64,000 nucleotides of DNA from Alphaproteobacteria bacterium (GCA_004293935.1 RDZH01000011.1:77831-141830); one strand, 5' to 3'; shown: positions 29,817-39,766, counted from the stretch's first letter. The notes: generated by a model not told the origin, from the letters alone. Numbers and translations are program-made.

Positions 29817-30353
29817 ATGATGCGCAATAGCACTGCAACCTACGGATGGCTCAGCAAAGGGCTGCATTGGCTGATGGCATGTCTCATCATCGGCTTATTA
29901 GCGGTTGGCATCATCATGACAGATATGCCTGCTGCTCCGCAAAAATATGAACTTTATGGATTGCATAAAGCCTTTGGCATTATTGTCCTTAGTTTGGTGA
30001 TCATCCGCATTGTGTGGCGTAGCACCAATCCCACCCCGACCTTACCTACCACAATGCCTCGCTGGCAACGCATCGCCTCCCATGCGGTGCATATCGCGCT
30101 CTATGCTGCGATGATCGGTATGCCTCTTTCAGGATGGCTTATGTCTTCTTCTTTTGGCTATCCCACATCCGTTTTTGGCGTAATTGAATTACCTCACCTT
30201 GTGGATAAAAATCCTGCGCGTGGTGAACTTCTTGGGGAAATTCATGAAACTGGCATGATTGCCTTCTTTGTGCTTCTTGCGCTGCATGTGGGTGCTGCCT
30301 TAAAGCATCATTTCATCACTAAAGATGGTATTTTGAAACGCATGTTGCCCTAA
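29817..30353 (+). CDS. Cytochrome b561 family protein
   Basis: GWLSKGLHWLMACLIIGLLAVGIIM...LYGLHKAFGIIVLSLVIIRIVWR...GEIHETGMIAFFVLLALHVGAALKHHFITKDGILKRM; conserved His ligands. Confidence 0.92.
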   Translation: MMRNSTATYGWLSKGLHWLMACLIIGLLAVGIIMTDMPAAPQKYELYGLHKAFGIIVLSLVIIRIVWRSTNPTPTLPTTMPRWQRIASHAVHIALYAAMIGMPLSGWLMSSSFGYPTSVFGVIELPHLVDKNPARGELLGEIHETGMIAFFVLLALHVGAALKHHFITKDGILKRMLP

Positions 30354-31132
30354 TCCTCTTTGACACGCCGTACTTCAATTTTGCCAAACACACCTTTTGC
30401 AATCAATGAGAGAGGAAAATAGGATTGTTCACGGTGATAATGTATCACAAGGGGGCGTTGTTTGCGCGCATCTTCTTGTTCTTCTGCATCATAACCAAGC
30501 AACGGCTTGTAGGAAAGTTGATAGGCACGGCACGGCGCAACACACGCAGCATCCTTCGATAGATGAGGGAAGGCATAGCCCATCAAGAGACGTTTGCCAT
30601 CAAAGATTTTTGTAGCAAAGGGTTGGTGATGCAGTGATGCGTCTGCCATAAAATGCAATAAATAGACAGCACTTGTCAGCGGATCATAGGCAGTCCCTAC
30701 TTTATCTAATGAAATTTCATCACGTGGCAATAATTCAGGAGTATGCAGCACTTCCCGCATAGCTCCTGCATCATAGGAAATGGTTGTCAGACGCTTCTTA
30801 TGAGGATATTCCACCCGCGCCTCATACATAATCGGCGTAAAAACCCCATTATGATGCTTCCCCATCACCTCAAGCGTGCGTTTTTGTTTATTGAACACGC
30901 GCAACAAGCCTGTAGTTTTCACCGAAGCGGTAATTTTTTCGTAACCATCATTCACTTCCCGCCACAAAACCACCGTCCCAATAGGGATTCCCGTATAATA
31001 GATACGGTAGGATGCACGTTCGGTTGTGACAGGTTGCGCAATCGTAATCGCACGCGCATCCACAACAAACGCGCCTTGCACAAGGATACACACCATCCAT
31101 AGAATTATTTTTACCATGCGCGTATAGTACAC
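30350..31132 (-). CDS. DUF3108-type secreted protein
   Basis: Signal peptide; YRIYYTGIPIGTVVL...TTGLLRVFNKQKRTLEVMGKH...FDGKRLLMGYAF..., DUF3108-like. Confidence 0.7.
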   Translation of the reverse strand: MYYTRMVKIILWMVCILVQGAFVVDARAITIAQPVTTERASYRIYYTGIPIGTVVLWREVNDGYEKITASVKTTGLLRVFNKQKRTLEVMGKHHNGVFTPIMYEARVEYPHKKRLTTISYDAGAMREVLHTPELLPRDEISLDKVGTAYDPLTSAVYLLHFMADASLHHQPFATKIFDGKRLLMGYAFPHLSKDAACVAPCRAYQLSYKPLLGYDAEEQEDARKQRPLVIHYHREQSYFPLSLIAKGVFGKIEVRRVKED

Positions 31133-31247
31133 ATATCAGGGATCATGACGCAATCGAAAAAATGCACTATCGTACAGATGAGTATGCTTATACGAATTCT
31201 AGCGCGTCTTTACGTATTGTTTAACATTCCACGTCATAAGTAAACCT

Positions 31248-31886
31248 ATGAACCGTTCTGATTTCTCACATCGCTCTATCAACTTCGCGCAATTATTGCT
31301 CACGCGTTTTTGCCATGACATTACAGGTCCTGTCGGAGCGATCCATAATGGCGTTGAATTCTTACATGATAGCGGCACTATGCAGCATCAAGCCATTGAA
31401 TTGATAGAACAAAGCGCGCATCATGCCTTAGTACGAGTGCAATTATTTCGTTATCTCTATGGCATCTTAAAAGAACAAGGTGATGCGGATATTGTCGAAC
31501 ATTATAAACTCCTGCACAATTATTTTGACGGCAGCAAAACAACCTTAGCCTTTGAAATAGGCGCACTGCGCTTAAGCCATGAAGCATGTCGTCTTTTATT
31601 GAATCTGGTGATCATCATGGGTGCGTGTTTGATTCGTGGTGGTTCATGCACCATCGAACAGCATCAAAACCCGCACAGCATCCTCATTATCGCACATGGA
31701 AGCAATGTACGGATGGAAGATAAAGTGCAACAAGCCTTGCTGCATCCTGATGTTCATATTCCAGACACTCAAACAATACATGTGTATTACGCGGCATTAT
31801 TAGCCCAACATCTCGGCGCAACACTGACGCTTGATGTGCAAGAAACTTTTGCGCATCTTCGTCTTGTATGGTCGGACAAACCTTAA
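31248..31886 (+). CDS. chpT: ChpT-like histidine phosphotransferase
   Basis: LLTRFCHDITGPVGAIHNGVEFL with degenerate ATPase-like C-terminal half (HPTransfase). Confidence 0.8.
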   Translation: MNRSDFSHRSINFAQLLLTRFCHDITGPVGAIHNGVEFLHDSGTMQHQAIELIEQSAHHALVRVQLFRYLYGILKEQGDADIVEHYKLLHNYFDGSKTTLAFEIGALRLSHEACRLLLNLVIIMGACLIRGGSCTIEQHQNPHSILIIAHGSNVRMEDKVQQALLHPDVHIPDTQTIHVYYAALLAQHLGATLTLDVQETFAHLRLVWSDKP

Positions 31887-31905
31887 ATCCCAATGATGGT
31901 ATGAT

Positions 31906-34611
31906 ATGGATGATTTAATTGCAGAATTTATTACAGAAACTGGTGAAAGCCTTTCCATGCTGGATTCAGAGCTGGTAAAACTAGAGCAAAACCCCGATGA
32001 TATGGAAACATTGGGTAATATTTTTCGCTTAGTCCATACCATCAAAGGCACGTGCGGCTTTTTAGGATTACCACGGCTCGCTACCGTTGCCCATGCGGGA
32101 GAAAACGTCCTAGGAAAAGTACGTGAACGGCAGATCACCGTCTCTTCCATTTCCATTTCGATGATTCTTGAATCACTTGATCGTATCAAAAGCATCATGG
32201 ATTATTTGGCAGCGAACGGAAACGAACCTGAGGGAAGCGATGAAGATTTATGCCGTCGTTTGAATGTCTTTGCAGATTCAAACGGTGCAATCGCTGAAAA
32301 AGAAGGCGGTCAAATGATGGATACGGGCATGGAAGCCCCTGCGATTATGGTTGCCACATCGGCAAGTGCGGAAGAAATGGAAGCTGCATTTGCTGCCCCT
32401 ACACCACAAGCAGCACACACCGAAGCAGAACCTGCACCTCCTGCTCCTGCTCCTGCTCCTGCTCCCGCTCCTAAACCTGCCCCCATCGCGCAAGAATTGC
32501 CTGAAGCGGTAAAGCAAGAGGCATTAAAGCAAGGTGCAGCCCCTACCACAAACAACACAGCGTCCGAAGCGAATCAAAGCATTAGGGTGAATCTCAGCGT
32601 CTTAGAAAATCTGATGCAGATGGTTGGGGAACTCGTATTGACACGTAACCAGCTATTACAGCTTGCGCGCATTCATGATAATGATGCCTTCAACACGCCA
32701 TTGCAGCACCTCAGCCACATCACAACGGAATTGCAAGAAGGGGTGATGAAAACGCGAATGCAGCCTATCAGCAATGCATGGGCAAAATTCCCCCGCCTCA
32801 TTCGTGATTTATCGATGGAGTTGGGCAAAAAAATCGATCTGAAAATGATCGGTTCTGAGACGGAACTTGATCGTCAATTACTTGAAATGATTAAAGACCC
32901 ACTCACCCACATGGTGCGCAATTCCTGCGATCATGGCTTAGAAGGCCCTGAAGAACGCCTAAAAGCGGGTAAAAACCCTATGGGTGAAGTCAAACTCAGT
33001 GCCTATCATGAAGGTGGGCATATCATCATTGAAATAGCCGATGATGGACGTGGTGTCAACATTGCCCGCGTCAAGCAAAAAATCTTAGAGAATAATTTAG
33101 CAACACCCGAAGAACTTGCCGCAATGGCAGAATCCCAAATCACACAATATATCTTCAAAGCAGGATTTTCCACTGCTGAAAAAGTCACCAGCGTCTCTGG
33201 TCGTGGCGTGGGCATGGATGTGGTACGTACCAATATCGAGAAAATTGGGGGTACGGTGGAACTTCATTCTGTTGCGGGCAAAGGTTCGACATTCCACATC
33301 AAGATTCCTCTCACCCTTGCCATTGTCTCTGTTTTGATTGTTGATAGTGGCGGTCAACGCTTCGCCCTCCCGCAAATTAACGTGCTGGAGATGGTGAAAA
33401 CAGGTGATGAAAGTGGCAATAAGATGGAGATGATCAATCGCTCTCCCGTATTGCGCTTACGTGGAAAATTATTACCGCTCATTTCCCTAGCCTACACATT
33501 GCGCATCGATGAAGGCAAGCCCATTAATTGTGAAGATGAATCTTTTGTGGTGGTCTGTCGCGTTGGGGGAAGTGAGTTTGGCTTGATTGTTGATGGCATT
33601 CATGACACCGAAGAAATCGTTGTAAAACCCGTATCAAGCTGCCTGCAAAATATCCCCATCTATTCAGGAAATACGGTACTGGGCGATGGTGGTGTGATCA
33701 TGATTCTTGATCCCAATGGTCTATCAAAAACCACGGAAACGGAACTGGAATCACAAACATCGCAACGATCTGATTCATCAATACCACTCAATACGGATAA
33801 GCTGATTAACTTCCTACTGTTCAAAACCGAAGGAAAAGCCCCTAAAGCCGTGGCATTGGAATTAGTATCACGCCTTGAAGATATTAAAGTTGAGAATATC
33901 GAATATTCTAATGGTGAACCTGTGGTGCAGTATCGTGGGGAATTGATGTCACTCTCCACCCTGCCCGATCAAACCATCGCGGAAGAAGGTTTATGTGAGG
34001 TCATCGTCTTCAACTATGATGGCAAAATTGTTGGGTTAGTCGTGAGTGAAATCTTAGATATTGTCTTAGCCGAAGCAGAGGTAAAACGCACCTCCCGTGA
34101 TCCGAACTACCTTGGTACGATCGTGATTAAAGGGGCATCAACGGATATTCTTGACGTAGGCTATCTACTCAGCAATGCCCTTGGGTGCGATATTAATTTC
34201 AAAGACCTCACCAACGGTGCGACGCGTATGCCTCGCGTGCTACTCGTCGAAGATAGCATGTTCTTCCGCAATCTCACCGTACCCTTCTTAGCCGAAGTTG
34301 GCTTGGAAGTAACCGCCGTACCAAGCGGCAAAGATGCGTTGCTTGTTCTTGGCAAACAAGAATTTGATGTGATTGTCACTGATATTGAAATGCCACTGAT
34401 GGATGGATTTGAACTGTCGCAAGCGATTCGTGCTAAACCTGAGTTTAACGACATTCCCATTTTTGCTTATACCTCCACTACCAATCAAACAATCGAGGAT
34501 AAAGTCCGTCAATGTGGTATGAATGGCTATGTGATGAAAACAGAACGCGAAAAACTGATTCACAAAATCATGGGTGCAGTGAATCAAGAAACTGCCGATA
34601 ATTATCATTGA
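31906..34611 (+). CDS. cheA: Chemotaxis kinase CheA, hybrid: HPt, kinase, two CheW-like domains, receiver
   Basis: HPt IFRLVHTIKGTCGFLG; kinase MVRNSCDHGLEGPEER, SGRGVGMDVVRTNIEKIGG; C-terminal REC PRVLLVEDSMFFRNLTVPFL...DVIVTDIEMPLMDGFEL. Confidence 0.95.
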   Translation: MDDLIAEFITETGESLSMLDSELVKLEQNPDDMETLGNIFRLVHTIKGTCGFLGLPRLATVAHAGENVLGKVRERQITVSSISISMILESLDRIKSIMDYLAANGNEPEGSDEDLCRRLNVFADSNGAIAEKEGGQMMDTGMEAPAIMVATSASAEEMEAAFAAPTPQAAHTEAEPAPPAPAPAPAPAPKPAPIAQELPEAVKQEALKQGAAPTTNNTASEANQSIRVNLSVLENLMQMVGELVLTRNQLLQLARIHDNDAFNTPLQHLSHITTELQEGVMKTRMQPISNAWAKFPRLIRDLSMELGKKIDLKMIGSETELDRQLLEMIKDPLTHMVRNSCDHGLEGPEERLKAGKNPMGEVKLSAYHEGGHIIIEIADDGRGVNIARVKQKILENNLATPEELAAMAESQITQYIFKAGFSTAEKVTSVSGRGVGMDVVRTNIEKIGGTVELHSVAGKGSTFHIKIPLTLAIVSVLIVDSGGQRFALPQINVLEMVKTGDESGNKMEMINRSPVLRLRGKLLPLISLAYTLRIDEGKPINCEDESFVVVCRVGGSEFGLIVDGIHDTEEIVVKPVSSCLQNIPIYSGNTVLGDGGVIMILDPNGLSKTTETELESQTSQRSDSSIPLNTDKLINFLLFKTEGKAPKAVALELVSRLEDIKVENIEYSNGEPVVQYRGELMSLSTLPDQTIAEEGLCEVIVFNYDGKIVGLVVSEILDIVLAEAEVKRTSRDPNYLGTIVIKGASTDILDVGYLLSNALGCDINFKDLTNGATRMPRVLLVEDSMFFRNLTVPFLAEVGLEVTAVPSGKDALLVLGKQEFDVIVTDIEMPLMDGFELSQAIRAKPEFNDIPIFAYTSTTNQTIEDKVRQCGMNGYVMKTEREKLIHKIMGAVNQETADNYH

Positions 34612-34627
34612 GAAGGAGAACCGAACT

Positions 34628-35110
34628 ATGAGCAATGCCGTTCAGTTACTAAAAAAAGGCAATGATGCCACTGTGAAGCAATCCCCGCCACAAAGTTTTG
34701 TCACCATGCGTGTGGGGGGGCAATTATTTGGTGCTTCAGTGATGGTGGTACAAGATGTTGTGCGCGGGCAACAGATCGCACGCATTCCCCTAGCACCAAG
34801 CGTCATTGAAGGTGCATTAAATCTTCGTGGGCGTATTGTGACGGTGATCAATATGCGTCGTCGCTTGGGCATATCCGAACGTAGCGATACAGGTGCGCGC
34901 CCGATGCATGTGGTCATTGATTATAATGATGAACTCTATAGCTTATTGGTTGATTCCGTGGGTGATGTACTCTCATTGAGTAGTCATGAAATTGACAAAG
35001 TGCCTGTGAACATTCAAGCATCATGGCGAGAACTTGCCGCAGGTGTCACCAAACTAGAATCAGAATTATTAGTGCTGTTTGATATTACCGCGTTGCTAAA
35101 TTTTCAATAA
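34628..35110 (+). CDS. cheW: Chemotaxis coupling protein CheW
   Basis: FVTMRVGGQLFGASVMVVQDVVRGQQIARIPLAPSVIEGALNLRGRIVTVINMRRRLGI. Confidence 0.93.
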   Translation: MSNAVQLLKKGNDATVKQSPPQSFVTMRVGGQLFGASVMVVQDVVRGQQIARIPLAPSVIEGALNLRGRIVTVINMRRRLGISERSDTGARPMHVVIDYNDELYSLLVDSVGDVLSLSSHEIDKVPVNIQASWRELAAGVTKLESELLVLFDITALLNFQ

Positions 35111-35168
35111 AAAACTAACTTATTCTTGAATAAATCGCGTTATAGTTGATAACGCAGGAGAACATAAG

Positions 35169-35537
35169 ATGCGTTGCTTAATTGTCGATGATTCAAAAGT
35201 AGTACGAAAAATCACTCGGGGTTTTTTAGAGCCGCTCGGATTTACCGTCGATGAAGCAGAAGATGGTACATGCGCCCAAACATGGATTAATGAACATGGG
35301 ATGCCTGATTTAATCATGCTTGATTGGAATATGCCCAACATGAATGGTATCGATTTTTTACGTTGGTTACGTAGCGTCCCTGAAGGAGGAGATACGCCCA
35401 ACGTCATCTTCTGCACCACAGAAAACTCATTTGATTATATTCAGAACGCCCTCATGGCGGGTGCAAATGAATATGTGATGAAACCATTCGATAAAGAGAT
35501 TCTCATCGGAAAACTCGAAATTCTGGGTTTAGCATGA
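35169..35537 (+). CDS. cheY: Chemotaxis response regulator CheY
   Basis: MRCLIVDDSKVVRKITRGFLEPLGFTVDEAEDG...LIMLDWNMPNMNGIDFL...VMKPFDKEIL. Confidence 0.93.
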   Translation: MRCLIVDDSKVVRKITRGFLEPLGFTVDEAEDGTCAQTWINEHGMPDLIMLDWNMPNMNGIDFLRWLRSVPEGGDTPNVIFCTTENSFDYIQNALMAGANEYVMKPFDKEILIGKLEILGLA

Positions 35538-36625
35538 CCAAAACACTTCGCATTTGCATTGCTGATGATTCCAGCATCATACGTGGCATCGTCACACGTT
35601 TGTTGCAGTCTCATGACCATCTGCAGGTCGTGAGTGCTGCAACCGATGGTGTTGTGGCCATTGAACATGCCAAGCAACATAAGCCTGATATTATGATCCT
35701 TGATATTGAAATGCCCAATAAGGATGGCTTAAGCGCGCTTCCTGAAATTGTTCGTTGTTGCCCCAACACCAAAGTGATTATGGCATCGACGCTCACCAAA
35801 AAAAATTCAGACATTGGCAAAAAAGTGCTTGCTCTTGGTGCAACAACCTATGTGCAGAAACCTGCATCGGGGGAAGCAGGTGAAATGGATCGTTTTTCTA
35901 GGGAGCTAATTCAAATAATTCATGATCTTTATCCTGAATATGGCTCTCCTACCGATCTCACGCCATTGCGCGTAGCACCACGAACCACTACTACCACTCC
36001 GACTACGCACACGGCAACTGCACGCACCAAGCCCGCAGGAACGCCCATTCATGCGGTTGCTATCGCATCGTCCACGGGCGGGCCTCAGGCCTTAGCCACC
36101 GTATTTGAGGATCTAAAAAACTCACTAACACATATTCCTATTTTTATCACCCAACATATGCCGCGAGCATTCACGGTGATTTTAGCAAATAATCTAGGTT
36201 CTCTCAGTGGCAAACCCTGCAAAGAAGGTGCCGATGGGGAATTAGTGCGCGAAGGTCTCACCTATATTGCACCGGGAGATTACCATATGCGTGTCAGCAA
36301 ACAACGCGAGGGTATACGCATTCATCTTGATCAAGGGGAGATGGTCAATTTTTGTCGTCCTGCCGCTGATCCTATGATTGAATCTCTTGTGGAAAGTTAT
36401 GGGCATCACTTGCTATTGGTCGTACTCACAGGCATGGGGCATGATGGATTAAAAGGCGCGCAACTCGCCCATCAAGTAGGATGCACCATCATTGCGCAAG
36501 ATCAAGATAGCTCTGTGGTATGGGGTATGCCCAAAGCTGTAGTTCAAGCAGGCATCGCACATCACATCTTACCATTAAAAGATATAAGCTCAAAGATAAA
36601 ACGTTTATGCGAGGGAGGCAAATAA
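35534..36625 (+). CDS. cheB: Protein-glutamate methylesterase CheB
   Basis: REC domain plus AIASSTGGPQALATVF, FITQHMPRAFTVILANNLGSLSGKPCKEG, VLTGMGHDGLKGAQ. Confidence 0.95.
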   Translation: MTKTLRICIADDSSIIRGIVTRLLQSHDHLQVVSAATDGVVAIEHAKQHKPDIMILDIEMPNKDGLSALPEIVRCCPNTKVIMASTLTKKNSDIGKKVLALGATTYVQKPASGEAGEMDRFSRELIQIIHDLYPEYGSPTDLTPLRVAPRTTTTTPTTHTATARTKPAGTPIHAVAIASSTGGPQALATVFEDLKNSLTHIPIFITQHMPRAFTVILANNLGSLSGKPCKEGADGELVREGLTYIAPGDYHMRVSKQREGIRIHLDQGEMVNFCRPAADPMIESLVESYGHHLLLVVLTGMGHDGLKGAQLAHQVGCTIIAQDQDSSVVWGMPKAVVQAGIAHHILPLKDISSKIKRLCEGGK

Positions 36626-37443
36626 TGCAAGCTCAAGAATTTGCTTTTATTCGTAATCTCGTCAAAACGAATTCGGGGATCGACTTGACAGAAGATAAGG
36701 TCTATCTCCTAGAATCGCGCTTGATGCCTATTGCCTCCAAAGGAGGACATAAGGATTTATCTGCCTTTGTCGGCTCGATCATGCGAAGCAAACCATCGAA
36801 CCTCTTGGTGCAGGAAATTGTTGAGGCAATGACCACCAATGAATCCTTATTTTTTCGTGATACCAAGCCCTTTCAGTATCTCAAAGATGTTGTGTTGCAG
36901 GATTTCAAACAACGGGGCATCGCGCGCCCGCTCTCTATTTGGTGCGCGGCATGTTCAAGCGGGCAAGAACCTTATTCTGTGGCGATGACGATGGAAGAAC
37001 AACGTATGGGGGTTGGATCAATGGGCGCATCCATTCTTGCCAGTGATATTGATCATCAAATCCTGAAAAAAGCGGAGGATGGTATCTATAATCAGTTTGA
37101 AGTACAGCGTGGCTTGCCCATGCCCATGCTGATTAAACATTTCTCACAAATGCCCGAACAACGCTGGAAAATTAAAGATAATATTAAAAAAATGGTGACG
37201 TTCAAACAGCATAATTTACTCAATAGTGCGCGTCCGCATGGCATGTTTGATATTATCTTTTGCCGTAATGTCCTCATTTATTTTGATCCTCCGACGAAAC
37301 AACAAGCTCTGATGTATCTGAATGAAGTGCTTAATCCGGGGGGGTATTTATTCTTGGGGAGTGCTGAAACCGTTCCCCCTGCGCTTACTATGCTTGTCAG
37401 TCACCCTGAGCATCGTCAGCTTTTTGTTAAATCCCAGCGATAG
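36625..37443 (+). CDS. cheR: Chemotaxis methyltransferase CheR
   Basis: Start at MQAQEFAF (taATG overlap with cheB, SD gagggaggc); LSIWCAACSSGQEPYSVAM, FDIIFCRNVLIYFDPPTKQQAL, LNPGGYLFLGSAET. Confidence 0.95.
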   Translation: MQAQEFAFIRNLVKTNSGIDLTEDKVYLLESRLMPIASKGGHKDLSAFVGSIMRSKPSNLLVQEIVEAMTTNESLFFRDTKPFQYLKDVVLQDFKQRGIARPLSIWCAACSSGQEPYSVAMTMEEQRMGVGSMGASILASDIDHQILKKAEDGIYNQFEVQRGLPMPMLIKHFSQMPEQRWKIKDNIKKMVTFKQHNLLNSARPHGMFDIIFCRNVLIYFDPPTKQQALMYLNEVLNPGGYLFLGSAETVPPALTMLVSHPEHRQLFVKSQR

Positions 37444-37522
37444 ATAGCAGAGAACACGTACATTTTACAGCGCGTTGCGCAATCATGTAGCAATTTTGCG
37501 TATCTATTACGCATTTTTTACG

Positions 37523-37560
37523 TTGACACACACACACACACACACACACCGTGCTATAAA
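37523..37560 (+). promoter_or_regulatory. Candidate variable-spacer promoter: TTGACA, (AC)12, TGCTATAAA
   Basis: ttgaca at 37523-37528 is built from TTG plus the repeat; AC dinucleotides 37526-37549; tgc-tataaa at 37552-37560. Confidence 0.45.
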
Positions 37561-37694
37561 GAAATTGTTCCATTGTTTTTAGATTTATCTGCCCTTTTGT
37601 TTATCCAGCCTTTCTCTTTAAGGCTGTACATGATGGCGGTTTGTCAAGAACGTGGGTACATTGTTGTTTATTCGTGCTAATGCACCTTAAAATC

Positions 37695-37913
37695 ATGACC
37701 ATCCGTATCAATACCAACGCACTCAAAGCAATCACCCAAGTCGTTCTGTTCGCTGGGGGGCTTATCTTTGATATTAGCTCTCTTTCTGATCTCCTTGAAA
37801 GTGCCGATCCAGGCAATGCTATTGCAAAAGCACTGGAAAATGGTCTAATCGATGAAACGGCTGCCGAAGCTCTGCAACAATGGGCTGAAAGCGAAGAAAG
37901 CAAAAAACGCTAA
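37695..37913 (+). CDS. Small hypothetical protein, 72 aa
   Basis: MTIRINTNALKAITQVVLFAGGLIFDISSLSDLLESADPGNAIAKALENGLIDETAAEALQQWAESEESKKR; downstream of the AC-repeat promoter. Confidence 0.5.
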   Translation: MTIRINTNALKAITQVVLFAGGLIFDISSLSDLLESADPGNAIAKALENGLIDETAAEALQQWAESEESKKR

Positions 37914-38017
37914 CAAGACATTGTTACGTTGCATTGCTCCAATCGCGCTCCCTAAGCGTTGACACTCGAAGAACAAGCCCAATACATATTGTGCTTGTTC
38001 TTCCACTCACATATTAT

Positions 38018-38071
38018 TATAATCATCACTCTTAAAGAAATCACATGTTTTTTTTAAGAGTGATGATTATA
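38018..38071. repeat. Perfect 19-bp inverted repeat
   Basis: tataatcatcactcttaaa ... tttaagagtgatgattata, 16-nt loop. Confidence 0.9.
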
Positions 38072-38160
38072 GTCGTTTGACAAAAAAATTACTCATTTTT
38101 TATGTCAAGTGCGACTATAACACTATGATTTATAGTGCTTTTACCATTATATACACAACC
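38068..38160. repeat. Dispersed repeat family II, copy
   Basis: tatagtcgtttgacaaaaaaa...tttttatgtcaagtgcgactataacactatgatttatagtgcttttaccattatata. Confidence 0.65.
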
Positions 38161-38176
38161 ATAATTCTTAAGGCTA

Positions 38177-38638
38177 ATGCATATGGACGAAAAACCCAAA
38201 ACAACATCAATAGCCTACGCTTTGTATGAACTAAAAAATCAAGACCCGCAAGCCTATGCGGGTGTGCAGAAATTCATCCAAACCATCGCACCAAAGATCG
38301 AACCATCAGAGAATAACCCGCATTTCAACGGCAAACAAGCACTAGCATCCCTACTTGTTCTACAAAACTCCGTTGCTTATGTAGATTCTGGGATCTATGA
38401 CGTATCTGAACGAATGCGTCACGGTGAGCAGAATTTGCAACAAGAATTTTTGGATGCCTTGGATCGGGTTACTGCATTGATGGGAGGTGAAGAACGATAT
38501 GATGCCGTTCATCAATTAATATCCAATCAAAACAACATCATACCTTCTGAACCCATGGCACAACCTACGAATACAAAATGGCAAGATTTTGTGAAGCAAC
38601 AATCCGCACAAACAGCAATGAGCGTAAACTCCCTATAA
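38177..38638 (+). CDS. Hypothetical protein, 153 aa
   Basis: Intact ORF MHMDEKPKTTSIAYALYELKNQDPQAYAGVQKF...; no family recognised. Confidence 0.55.
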   Translation: MHMDEKPKTTSIAYALYELKNQDPQAYAGVQKFIQTIAPKIEPSENNPHFNGKQALASLLVLQNSVAYVDSGIYDVSERMRHGEQNLQQEFLDALDRVTALMGGEERYDAVHQLISNQNNIIPSEPMAQPTNTKWQDFVKQQSAQTAMSVNSL

Positions 38639-38643
38639 CACGA

Positions 38644-39723
38644 TCAGCGATACAGCCCGCCACCCACACATGGATGGGCAACCCCTGTTGTCGTGGGTAA
38701 ACTAATCGGAAGCCCAAAAAAACTACGTGCAGCAAGAAACGCAAACGCCTCTGCCTCTAGGGCATCGCCACGCCAACCATAATGTTCCACGGGATACGCA
38801 GGAATCTGGGTACGTTCAGCAATCATCTGCATCACGCAATGATTCAAGCGTCCGCCTCCACCGATCCACCATGCTTTTGGTCGCTGTGGCATCCATTGCA
38901 AGGTACGCGCTACGCCTTCGGCAGTGAAGGCACTCAGCGTTGCTGCGCCATCATGTAGGGACATATCCTGCACAAAATCCGCTGTAAAACTATACCGATC
39001 CAATGATTTCGGTGGCGGTGCTGCAAAAAATGGATGCGCTAAGATCGCAGCAATACGCTGCTCATCAACCGTGCCTTGTGCTGCACATGCCCCCTCATGA
39101 TCATAGGCATAGTCGGTATGTTGCATCATCCAATCATTGATGAGGGCATTGCCCATCCCAACATCCCACGCATAAATCACATCCTCATGCATGTAGGTGA
39201 TATTAGCGATCCCGCCGATATTAATAAAGGCACATGGCTTAGGATGATGATGCGCTAACGCGGCATGATAAAGTGGTACAAGTGGCGCACCCTGCCCCCC
39301 TGCTGCCATATCACGACGACGAAAATCTGCTACCACCGCACATCCCACCATCTCAGCAAGCAAGGAAGGGTTGCCTAACTGCCACGTAATCCCCTCATGC
39401 GGACGATGCATAATCGTTTGACCGTGAAAGCCAATCACATCAAGGGTACGTACATCAATCTGATGACGTGCAAGAAATTGCTGCACAGCCTGCCCAACCG
39501 CTCGCGTATAATCTTGTTCAATCAGCAATGCATCTCCCCTGCCCTGCATGAGTCCGAACAGACGCTCCCGCAATTCTTCCGCAATCACGAACATATCCCA
39601 CGCACCAAAATCACTGACGCTGATGCCATCCGTGGTGATAAGTGCGCAATCAATGGCATCGAGTGACGTACCACTCATAATACCCAAAGCGCGAATGTGA
39701 TGAGGATGCTTGCTTTTTTCCAT
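38644..39723 (-). CDS. anmK: Anhydro-N-acetylmuramic acid kinase
   Basis: ALGIMSGTSLDAIDCALITTDG; VIGFHGQTIMHRP; FINIGGIANITYM; WIGGGGRLNHCVMQMIAER. Confidence 0.95.
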   Translation of the reverse strand: MEKSKHPHHIRALGIMSGTSLDAIDCALITTDGISVSDFGAWDMFVIAEELRERLFGLMQGRGDALLIEQDYTRAVGQAVQQFLARHQIDVRTLDVIGFHGQTIMHRPHEGITWQLGNPSLLAEMVGCAVVADFRRRDMAAGGQGAPLVPLYHAALAHHHPKPCAFINIGGIANITYMHEDVIYAWDVGMGNALINDWMMQHTDYAYDHEGACAAQGTVDEQRIAAILAHPFFAAPPPKSLDRYSFTADFVQDMSLHDGAATLSAFTAEGVARTLQWMPQRPKAWWIGGGGRLNHCVMQMIAERTQIPAYPVEHYGWRGDALEAEAFAFLAARSFFGLPISLPTTTGVAHPCVGGGLYR

Positions 39724-39766
39724 CTTCTCTCTATAAAGAATGCACTGTTTATTTCCAAGGATTTTT

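Noticed and set aside
32278-32558. Antisense Arg/Ser- or Ala/Gly-rich ORFs over cheA
   Set aside because: Complement of the Pro-Ala repeat linker in cheA.
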